A stretch of 64,000 nucleotides of DNA from Yersinia ruckeri ATCC 29473 (GTDB lineage: Bacteria; Pseudomonadota; Gammaproteobacteria; Enterobacterales; Enterobacteriaceae): contig NZ_KN150747.1 in the NCBI RefSeq assembly GCF_000754815.1, positions 1,457,908 through 1,521,907 on the forward strand. Direction: 5' to 3'. How positions within the stretch are numbered: position 1 is the stretch's first letter; each line of letters opens with the position of its first letter. This document shows, piece by piece, positions 11,291 to 18,444 of the stretch. A program made the position numbers and the translations under genes. Below the pieces are notes generated by a model. It was given only the letters and a program-made list of their open reading frames with translations. It did no database searches and was not told where the DNA came from.

Positions 11291-11555
11291 TGAGTGACAC
11301 ACCTGCTGGCCACGTTCGTTATTGTTGCCCTACCTGTCCCCATGTTTTTCAGCTTGGTTTTATCATCAGTGATAGCTGGGGCAGCTACTACGCACGGGAG
11401 GTTCCACGCGAGATGTATCTGACCGGGAAAATCTTCACGCAGCGTATCGAACGCAACAACTTGACGTTCAGAACGCGCCTCAGGCAACTGCACGCTTTAT
11501 TGAGCTCCACGAGAAAGTCATTGGCACCTTCATCGAAAAATACCACTTCAACTGA
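11291..11555 (+). pseudogene. IS1 transposase remnant (insA/insB fused by deletion)
   Basis: The segment encodes TPAGHVRYCCPTCPHVFQLGF, which resembles the zinc-finger part of InsA, followed at once by WGSYYAREVPREMYLTGKIF and QRIERNNLTFRTRL, which resemble the C-terminal half of InsB. The middle of IS1 is therefore deleted. A later frameshift separates this from the final HEKVIGTFIEKYHFN in another frame, which ends at 11555. No IS1 ends are recognisable. It abuts the right end of the IS481 element. Confidence 0.75.
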
Positions 11556-11601
11556 TTGGATGAATTACCGTCGAGACTAATACAGATAAACACTAGATAA
11601 A

Positions 11602-11613
11602 TATCACACTTAA
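11602..11613. repeat. Left copy of a 12-bp inverted repeat flanking the cassette region
   Basis: TATCACACTTAA here is the exact complement of TTAAGTGTGATA at 18136-18147, about 6.5 kb away. The two copies sit just outside the accessory block that carries the five-gene cassette and two IS elements. It could mark the ends of an older mobile unit, or be chance in AT-rich DNA. Confidence 0.35.
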
Positions 11614-11674
11614 GGTAAGATCAGGCATACAAAATTTTCGCTACTAATCTGTACAATCAATAATAGGTTAATTT

Positions 11675-11920
11675 ATGAAAAAAATCATTTTAGAAAAACT
11701 TAATGAAGCTTTAGAGCAAACTGACGTAGAACAACGTTATGAGGACATACGTGATGATCAAATCTTACTCGAAAGCGGATTAGACTCACTAGGATTTGCG
11801 ATTCTTGTTGCGTTACTTGAAGAAGAACTCGACTTTGACCCATTCCAACAAATGGAAGATGCTGTATATCCAACAACCTTCGGTGAATTTGTAGCTATTT
11901 ATGACAAGTACTCTGCCTAA
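11675..11920 (+). CDS. Acyl carrier protein-like small carrier
   Basis: The 81-residue acidic protein has the phosphopantetheine attachment motif: ESGLDSLGFAIL, with serine near residue 37 followed by the usual hydrophobic helix. It would carry an acyl group as a thioester. It is not the fatty-acid housekeeping AcpP (no fabD/fabF neighbours). Its stop lies 20 bases inside the ligase gene, which suggests translational coupling and that the ligase loads it. An AGG box lies about 7 bases before the ATG. Confidence 0.8.
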   Translation: MKKIILEKLNEALEQTDVEQRYEDIRDDQILLESGLDSLGFAILVALLEEELDFDPFQQMEDAVYPTTFGEFVAIYDKYSA

Positions 11921-13256
11921 CCCAAATTATTTGATTGATCTTGTAAAACGCGTGCCTCGTAAAAGGTTTTTTCTTTCCACACAGGCATCATCTTATACCT
12001 ATAACGATGTCGTTGAGCTCTGCGATAATTTCCGCATGAGTTACTCTCAATTAACGAATAAAAACTGTGCCATTATTTCTGATGACCGCGAGTCATTAGC
12101 ATTACTCCTTCCTGCAATCGACAGCATTTGTCACAATGTTTTGTTGCTACCTAAAGACGCAGAAGGACACGAAGATGAATTCTATCAATCTGCTGATATC
12201 CACTACGTTGTCTCTTTATCAGCAGGCCAAGTCCGAGACATAAAAGAAGTATCAGTCCAACAGTCCATTAAAGGTCAAACAAAAAGGGCTTATATTCTCG
12301 CGACATCAGGAACCACTGGTATACCCAAATTAGCCAGTTACTCATTACCAGCATTACTCGCAACATCGAAAAACGATATCAAACGAGGGGAAGAGTTTAC
12401 TTGGGGGTTAACCTATGATGTTAATCGATTTGCAGGTTTGCAGGTTTATCTTCAAGCTCTAGCTTCTGGTTCAAAGCTCGCTGTACCATCAAGCACGGCA
12501 AGCATGGGGGAAGTTATTGCGCTTTTTATTAACTCGTCTGTGAACTGTTTATCGGCGACACCGTCTTTTTGGCGCAAACTGATGATGGAGCCTGAACACT
12601 CTCGGCTTAGTCTAAGGCGAATTACGCTCGGGGGAGAAATCAGTAACCAAAGCGTACTTTCAGCGTTAGAACAACGTTACCCTTCTGCGGCAATTATCCA
12701 TATTTATGCTTCAACTGAAGCGGGTGTAGGTTTTGTGGTTAAAGATAAAAAAGAAGGCTTTCCTTCTTCATATCTAACTAATGAGTCCAATCTTGCCTGC
12801 CAACTAAAAATTATTGATGGCATCTTATGGATAAAAAACGCTAATAGTTGCACTAAGTTTGTAAAAGGAGATTTAGAAGTCAATGATGAGGGGTTCGTCA
12901 ATACGGGTGATATGGTCAATCTCGAAGAAGGTCGTGTACTTTTCTTAGGGCGTGAAAGTGGCTCAATCAATGTTGGCGGCAATAAAGTTATGCCCGAAAA
13001 GGTGGAGTCTGTACTTGAACAACATTCATACATTATTATGGCAAAGGTTTTTTCCAAAGCCAATCCAGTACTTGGATCCCTCGTTGCCTGTGAAGTCGTT
13101 ATTAATGAGAGCGCAAAAGGACTATCCCCTAAAGAGATCAAGCGTGAAGTTTTATCATTCTGCAAAGCAAAGCTTCAACCATTTGAAATGCCAGCATTGC
13201 TCAAAGTTGTTGAGTCAATAAAAACTAATATGGCAGGTAAAAAGGTAAGAAATTAA
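11901..13256 (+). CDS. AMP-forming acyl ligase (ANL superfamily)
   Basis: The 451-residue protein has the adenylate-forming signature ILATSGTTGIPK near residue 135, YASTEAG near 270, the GESGSINVGGNKVMPEKVE hinge/A8 region near 350, and a C-terminal NMAGKKVRN that supplies the catalytic lysine (A10-like). It should activate a carboxylic acid as acyl-AMP and pass it to a thiol, most likely the carrier encoded just upstream. The substrate cannot be read from the sequence. At 451 residues it is shorter than typical acyl-CoA synthetases, which fits carrier-loading ligases of biosynthetic clusters. Confidence 0.8.
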   Translation: MTSTLPNPNYLIDLVKRVPRKRFFLSTQASSYTYNDVVELCDNFRMSYSQLTNKNCAIISDDRESLALLLPAIDSICHNVLLLPKDAEGHEDEFYQSADIHYVVSLSAGQVRDIKEVSVQQSIKGQTKRAYILATSGTTGIPKLASYSLPALLATSKNDIKRGEEFTWGLTYDVNRFAGLQVYLQALASGSKLAVPSSTASMGEVIALFINSSVNCLSATPSFWRKLMMEPEHSRLSLRRITLGGEISNQSVLSALEQRYPSAAIIHIYASTEAGVGFVVKDKKEGFPSSYLTNESNLACQLKIIDGILWIKNANSCTKFVKGDLEVNDEGFVNTGDMVNLEEGRVLFLGRESGSINVGGNKVMPEKVESVLEQHSYIIMAKVFSKANPVLGSLVACEVVINESAKGLSPKEIKREVLSFCKAKLQPFEMPALLKVVESIKTNMAGKKVRN

Positions 13257-13978
13257 TGAAAAATGTCATCATTACAGGTTGTGCAAAAGGACTTGGTCTA
13301 GAAACATCAAAAATGCTTGCTGACGCAGGGTATAATGTCCTTGGTATTAGCCGCACACCAACTGAAGAATATCAGCAACTACAAGCAAACAACCCTAAAA
13401 CAGTCTTCTTCTATCAATTTGACTTTGCCGAAGTAAAAGAGATATCAGCACTCGTTAAACAACTCACTAAAGAGCATGGGCGTATTTTTGGCTTAATCAA
13501 TAATGCCGCACTTGGACATGATGGGGTATTGGCAACGATGCATGAAACTGATATATCCCTGCTTCTGAAGGTTAATGTTGAAGCACCGATCATACTGACA
13601 AAGTATGTGTCTCGCTCCATGCTACTCAATCGTGTTGGCCGTATTATCAATGTTGGCTCAATTATCGGGTCTACAGGTTTCAATGGGTTAAGTGTTTATG
13701 GTGCAACCAAGTCGGCATTGGGTGGTTTTACTAAGTCATTAGCAAGAGAATTAGGGAAATCGCAAATCACAGTAAATACGCTTGCACCTGGATATATGGA
13801 AACCAACATGACCGAAGGTTTGGTTGGAGATAAGCTAGAAAAAATCAAAAGACGAAGCTGTTTAGGACGCCTAGCCAATGTGAAAGACGCAGCTAGCATG
13901 ACCCTTTATTTACTTTCGGATGATGCCGCAGGTATAACTGGCGCTACGTTTACAATTGATGCAGGGAGTACAGCTTAA
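13256..13978 (+). CDS. Short-chain dehydrogenase/reductase, FabG-like
   Basis: The 240-residue classical SDR has the cofactor loop TGCAKGLG at residues 7-14, NNAALG near 82, the catalytic serine in NVGSIIGSTG, YGATK (tyrosine and lysine) near 150, and NTLAPGYMETNMTEG. This pattern fits 3-oxoacyl-ACP reductases. Next to a carrier and its ligase, the likely job is reduction of a carrier-bound 3-oxoacyl group to 3-hydroxyacyl. It starts on the ligase stop (TAATG). Sugar reductases of the same fold remain possible. Confidence 0.85.
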   Translation: MKNVIITGCAKGLGLETSKMLADAGYNVLGISRTPTEEYQQLQANNPKTVFFYQFDFAEVKEISALVKQLTKEHGRIFGLINNAALGHDGVLATMHETDISLLLKVNVEAPIILTKYVSRSMLLNRVGRIINVGSIIGSTGFNGLSVYGATKSALGGFTKSLARELGKSQITVNTLAPGYMETNMTEGLVGDKLEKIKRRSCLGRLANVKDAASMTLYLLSDDAAGITGATFTIDAGSTA

Positions 13979-13979
13979 T

Positions 13980-14960
13980 ATGGGATTGACAATTAATTTA
14001 TGTGCTGTTTCTGATGTTGAAAATCTAATCTCTTTTATAGATTCGGATTGGAAAAAGGATCATATTTTTGTTCGGGATCGAGAACTTTTTGATTGGCAAC
14101 ATAACGGTTTAGATTGTTATCATTTCGTTGTAGCTAAAGACGATGATGAAATTGTTGGAATTCTTGGCTATATCCCATTATCTCAATACTCTCCTTTGTT
14201 AGTTGAAAATAATGAGTTATGGCTTGCAATTTGGAAGGTCAAGGAAGGGGTAAAAAAACCGGGCCTTGGCTTGATGATGCTAAACCACTTAAATAGGGTA
14301 TATAAAAAACCAACAATATGCTCTATAGGCCTAAGCCCTCAAGTTATTTCTATCTATAAAGCTTTAAAGTATAAAGTAGGTGTTCTTTCTCATCATGCTT
14401 TTTTTAATCAATATTTCAATGATTTTAGCATTGGAAAGCCTGATGGAAGCCACTTAGTATCAATTCTAAAAAATAATTTAATCCACGAAGTGTCTGATAG
14501 CATCGATGCCATCCCTGATTCATTCTTTTCCAATAATCCTAAGAAAAACAATGAGTATATAAAAAATAGATATATAAATCACCCAAGGTATAATTATAGG
14601 TTTTTATCTATCTATGATAATAGAGATCTGTTATCGGTTTCTGTTTATCGAGAAATAAAAATGAATGATACTAAAATAGGTAGAATTGTTGATTCTTTTG
14701 GTGAGAATATAATGAATTCTAAGTTTAATTATGCGCTATCTAATTTTTTAGATAAATCCAAATATGAATATGTGGATTTGGTTTCCAATTTGCCGTATAA
14801 TTCTGGTAGTGGCTTTATAAGCTCTAGTGACTCTGTCATTATCCCCAACTACTTTGAACCATTTGAAATGAGAAACATTAAAATAGACTATGCTTACAAA
14901 TCAGATAAAGAGTTAGTCATTTTCAGAGGCGATTCAGATCAGGATAGACCAAATATATGA
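13980..14960 (+). CDS. Acyltransferase-like protein (GNAT-type N-terminal half)
   Basis: I do not recognise the whole protein. Its N-terminal ~130 residues look GNAT-like: a strand IVGILGYIPL, then ELWLAIWKVKEG and a GLGLMMLNHL segment where the acetyl-CoA pyrophosphate loop would be, then ICSIGLSPQVISIYKAL. The C-terminal ~190 residues resemble a second domain common in surface-polysaccharide acyltransferases, without clear motifs. The ATG at 13980 lies one base after the SDR stop. In this operon it is a candidate to move the carrier-bound acyl group onto an amino sugar. The DNA is visibly AT-rich. Confidence 0.55.
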   Translation: MGLTINLCAVSDVENLISFIDSDWKKDHIFVRDRELFDWQHNGLDCYHFVVAKDDDEIVGILGYIPLSQYSPLLVENNELWLAIWKVKEGVKKPGLGLMMLNHLNRVYKKPTICSIGLSPQVISIYKALKYKVGVLSHHAFFNQYFNDFSIGKPDGSHLVSILKNNLIHEVSDSIDAIPDSFFSNNPKKNNEYIKNRYINHPRYNYRFLSIYDNRDLLSVSVYREIKMNDTKIGRIVDSFGENIMNSKFNYALSNFLDKSKYEYVDLVSNLPYNSGSGFISSSDSVIIPNYFEPFEMRNIKIDYAYKSDKELVIFRGDSDQDRPNI

Positions 14961-15919
14961 ATAAATTAACAGTGGTAATGTATCATTACGTAAGAAACAT
15001 AAAAGAGTCTAGATACCCAGATATAAAAGGGTTAGAACTAGACTGTTTTATTGAGCAGTTGGATTTTTTCATTGATAACTATCACATCGTCACCATGGAG
15101 GAAGTCATATCTTCTTATGCTGGCAAAACTGAGCTACTCAGCAATTCTCTCTTGTTAACATTTGATGATGGGTATGCTGAGCATTTTAATCATGTGTATC
15201 CTATTTTAAAGGAGCGTGGAGTCCAAGGTTCATTTTTTGTTCCAGCAAAAGCTATTTTAGAGCACCAGTTATTAGATGTGAATAAAATACATTTTATATT
15301 AGCATCAATAAGTAATATTGATGATATGTTGTGTGATATTCGCAATGATATTAACTATTACAAAGAAGAATATAATTTACATTCTTTTGATGAATACTTT
15401 TCAGAGCTCGCTATACCTAATCGTTTTGATACGAAAGAGATCATTTTTGTAAAACGTATCCTTCAACATGCACTTCCTGAAAAACTAAGGAATTTACTAT
15501 CTGCTAAGTACTTTAAAAAGTATTTAGGTATCCCTGAGGTGGTTTTTGCGAAAGAGCTATACATGAGTCAAGAGCAACTTAAGCAACTTGTACGAGATGG
15601 AATGCACGTCGGTTGTCATGGTTACGATCATTATTGGTGGAATAAATTAGACCAAGAGTCATTAAAAGTTGAACTTGAAAAGTCTAAGGGGTTTCTTAAA
15701 TCTTTAGGTTGTGATATGTCGAAATGGACAGCGTGTTACCCCTATGGCTCTTCTAGTGATTTAGTTGTTGCTGAACTGAACTCACAAGGTTGCAACCTCG
15801 CATTCACTACAGTTGTAAAGCTAGCAGATATTGATTATAACTCTAAATTATTGATACCTAGATTAGACACCAATGACTTTCCTCCAAAGAGCGATAACTA
15901 CAAGTGTTACAGAACATAA
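14957..15919 (+). CDS. Polysaccharide deacetylase (NodB homology, CE4)
   Basis: The 320-residue protein has the NodB motifs: LLTFDDGYAEHF near residue 67 (catalytic base and metal aspartate), GSFFVPA soon after, the metal histidines in HVGCHGYDHYWW near residue 219, and ACYPYGSSS. Such enzymes remove N-acetyl groups from GlcNAc-like sugars. No signal peptide is evident (it starts MNKLTVVMYHYVRN), so it probably acts in the cytoplasm on a nucleotide- or lipid-linked sugar. It overlaps the previous gene by ATGA and is the last gene of the cassette. Confidence 0.85.
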   Translation: MNKLTVVMYHYVRNIKESRYPDIKGLELDCFIEQLDFFIDNYHIVTMEEVISSYAGKTELLSNSLLLTFDDGYAEHFNHVYPILKERGVQGSFFVPAKAILEHQLLDVNKIHFILASISNIDDMLCDIRNDINYYKEEYNLHSFDEYFSELAIPNRFDTKEIIFVKRILQHALPEKLRNLLSAKYFKKYLGIPEVVFAKELYMSQEQLKQLVRDGMHVGCHGYDHYWWNKLDQESLKVELEKSKGFLKSLGCDMSKWTACYPYGSSSDLVVAELNSQGCNLAFTTVVKLADIDYNSKLLIPRLDTNDFPPKSDNYKCYRT

Positions 15920-16082
15920 AGTCTAAGTAGTTGCCAAGGAAAATCATAAATACCTAGTGAGTAGCTCATTATTTTAGACTGTAAATTCAGATCCGGCTGG
16001 AAATTAAAAACTAGAGTCGCAGTCACTGGGAATTTGTAAATATCTCAGCGCAGCATGTCGTCTGGATGTAAGTACACCCATT

Positions 16083-16797
16083 TTAGTTCCACGTACTTTT
16101 TGAGATTTCCGGTTTTTCAGCCATCAACCGGTATTCTTCCGGCGTCAGGTTATTCAGGGATTCATGAGGTCGCTCGCTGTTATATTCATTCAGCCAGCGC
16201 TCCGTGATTTCCCGTGCTTCATTCAGTGTCCTGAACAGATAAAAATCCAGCACTTCTGTCCGGTAAGTTCGGTTAAAACGTTCGATAAATGCATTTTGTG
16301 TCGGTTTACCGGGCTTAATAAACTCCAGCATCACGTCATGTTCTTCAGCCCATTGTGCCAGAACAAGTGATATCAGTTCCGGCCCATTATCCATCCGCAT
16401 TTTCAGCGGATATCCACGATTTGCCACGATCCTGTCCAGCACACGCACAACCCGTTGCGCCGGAATATTCAGGTCAATTTCAATCGCCAGAGCCTCGCGG
16501 TTAAAGTCATCCACGACATTGAACGTCCTGAATCGTCTGCCACAGACCAATGCATCATGCATAAAATCAATTGACCAGCTCTGATTCAGTTGCTCCGGTG
16601 TTGCCAGTGGTGCCGGATTACGCACCGGCAGACGTTGTTTTCCCTTACGACGAAAATTTAATTTCAACAGACAATAAATTCGGTGAACCCGTTTATGGTT
16701 CCAGCGGTGACCCTGCCTGCGCAGCACCTGAAACAACTTCTTAAAGCCGTATCGCGGATAGCGTTCTGCTGCCTCAGTTCGCCCCTGAATCACCGGT
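16083..16797 (-). pseudogene. IS3-family transposase OrfB, 5' end removed
   Basis: The 236-codon open frame has the DDE core (SIDFMHDAL, MDNGPEL, AFIERFNRTYR) and an intact C-terminus, but its start and the partner orfA are missing. The frame runs into the inverted repeat of the IS at 16798. The family resembles IS3 elements described from Yersinia (IS1400-like), which I cannot confirm. The downstream end of this element, somewhere near 16040-16075, could not be fixed. Confidence 0.8.
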
Positions 16798-16867
16798 TGT
16801 AGTGGATCAATAATTCAGGACACCTCGAAATCCTGTTAATGTTAAAACAGTGAACGTGAGGTGATGC

Positions 16868-17185
16868 ATGATCAAAAATCGTCGGATTAAACGCACATTT
16901 TCCCCAGAGTTCAAACTCGAAGCTATCGAACAGGTTGTTGAATACCAGCGAGATGTACGGGAAGTCGCTCAGGCGCTCGAACTCAACCCTGACCATTTGC
17001 GCAAATGGATACGGCTGTATAAGCAGGAAATTCAAGGTATTGAGCCCGTTGGCAATGCCATTACTCCTGAACAACGCGAAATTCAGCAGCTTAAAGCACA
17101 GATAAAGCGTCTTGAGATGGAAAAAGAAATACTAAAGCAGGCTGCCGTGCTGATGAGCGAAGCCCCCGGAAAGTTATCGCGCTAA
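16868..17185 (+). CDS. IS3-family transposase OrfA
   Basis: The 105-residue protein has the IS3 OrfA helix-turn-helix (FSPEFKLEAIEQVVEY with AQALELNPDHLRKWIRLYK) and a C-terminal coiled coil (IQQLKAQIKRLEMEKEILKQA). It is complete, but its partner OrfB is frameshifted, so the element is unlikely to move by itself. Confidence 0.88.
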   Translation: MIKNRRIKRTFSPEFKLEAIEQVVEYQRDVREVAQALELNPDHLRKWIRLYKQEIQGIEPVGNAITPEQREIQQLKAQIKRLEMEKEILKQAAVLMSEAPGKLSR

Positions 17186-18053
17186 TCACACGGCTAAAAG
17201 CAAAGTTGGCCTGTGCAGATCCTTTGTCATTTATTCGGTATTCACCGTAGCGTTTATTACGCGCAGGTAAAGCGTCCTGTTAATGCACAAAGAATTGAAA
17301 ATGCACAAAGAATTGAATTACGAAGTCGGGTGAGAGAATTCCATGACTCTCAGTCGTGGTGCTGCAGGTAGTCGGGCAATCAGTCAGATATTGCGCCAGA
17401 GTGGCGTTAATGCAGGTCGATGGCTGGCGCGACGACTGATGCAGGAATGCGGGCTGACTAGTCGCCAGCCTGTTAAACATCGCTACCGGGTAAATGAAGA
17501 CAACAGTCCGGCATTACCAAACTTATTGAACCGGCAGTTTAACCCCGCCACACCAAACCGCGTCTGGTGTGGTGATATCAGTTTTATTCGCCTGCAGGAC
17601 AGATGGTGCTATCTCGCGCTTGTTATTGATTTATATTCACGCCGGATTATCGGTTCAGCCCTCTCATTAACCGCTGATGCTGATGTGGTGTGCCGGGCTT
17701 TGCGTAACGCTCTGGAAACACGACCTCGTGATGGCCGTCTGCTGTTTCATTCAGATCAAGGGGTTCAATATAAAAGCAATAAATACAGGAAATTACTCTG
17801 GCGTGATGGGGTAATGCAAAGTATGAGTCGCAGAGGGAATTGCCTGGATAATTCGCCGATAGAAAGAGTCTTTCGCAGCCTTAAAAGTGAATGGCTTCCG
17901 AAAGGTGGTTATAGTGATTTTAGCCATGCAGTACGCGATATAAACCAGTGGATAAATGGTTATTACAACGTTTATCGCCCTCATACGAACAACGGTGGTT
18001 TACCGCCTTGCCTGCATGAAGAAAAGTGGAGACAGGTTATTCCGGTGTCCTGA
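17186..18053 (+). pseudogene. IS3-family transposase OrfB, frameshifted
   Basis: The catalytic part (17343-18053) is open and has [16 protein letters not shown] and [12 protein letters not shown]. The N-terminal part is readable only in other frames: ITRLKAKL, then a shift near 17207, then ILCHLFGIHRSVYYAQVKRP, then another shift near 17345-17370. An exact 18-bp tandem duplication at 17282-17317 doubles the NAQRIE codons. It should be inactive. Confidence 0.8.
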
Positions 18054-18135
18054 TTTTGTGATCCACTACACATAGCGATCTCCTCAAAGGGACATAGTCA
18101 GTATGTCGGAAGATCTCTAAAAGTGAATGGTTCTT

Positions 18136-18147
18136 TTAAGTGTGATA
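18136..18147. repeat. Right copy of the 12-bp inverted repeat
   Basis: TTAAGTGTGATA is the exact complement of TATCACACTTAA at 11602-11613. It lies between the last IS end (18070) and the ysrT stop. The rest of 18071-18200 has no gene I can support. Confidence 0.35.
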
Positions 18148-18200
18148 CTTACACTATAGCCAGCAACATCTCAAATACTCATAGTGAGAGGGCAAAAAGC

Positions 18201-18443
18201 TCACTGCATTCTTGCCAGCAATTTTTCTAACTCAATAGAGGCACTGGATAGAGACTTTGCATTCTCAAGTGACTCACATAACTCGGCGAGGTCAGGGCGA
18301 TCAAAAATCTGACATAACCCCAATACCTTATGGCTTATATGTTGCGCTTTTTTGAGATCTGCGGCTGCCAGAGCATTTTGGATGCTGGTTGAGTAGTCAT
18401 GTATGGCAACGTGGAATGCAGCAACTAATTCGGGGCTATGCAT
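18201..18443 (-). CDS. ysrT: Histidine phosphotransfer protein of the Ysa phosphorelay
   Basis: The 80-residue HPt protein has the phosphoacceptor histidine in AQHISHKVLGLCQIF, near residue 36. It would pass phosphate from the receiver domain of YsrS to YsrR. I place the start at the ATG 18443 (MHSPEL), one base after the ysrS stop and 9 bases after AGGAG; the longer frame from 18473 overlaps ysrS. In related hybrid kinases the HPt is often fused to the kinase; here it is a separate gene, as known for YsrT. Confidence 0.88.
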   Translation of the reverse strand: MHSPELVAAFHVAIHDYSTSIQNALAAADLKKAQHISHKVLGLCQIFDRPDLAELCESLENAKSLSSASIELEKLLARMQ

Positions 18444-18444
18444 T

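Larger units (their letters stand above)
16798..18070 (+). mobile_element. IS3-family element, decayed
   Basis: The ends are exact 12-bp inverted repeats, TGTAGTGGATCA at 16798-16809 and TGATCCACTACA at 18059-18070, giving 1273 bp. It carries an open orfA and a broken orfB. The bases outside the ends (GGT on the left, CAT on the right) do not match, so there is no target duplication; a deletion or recombination probably followed insertion. It cut the IS3 transposase at 16083-16797, and the missing half of that element is not found on the other side. Confidence 0.85.
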
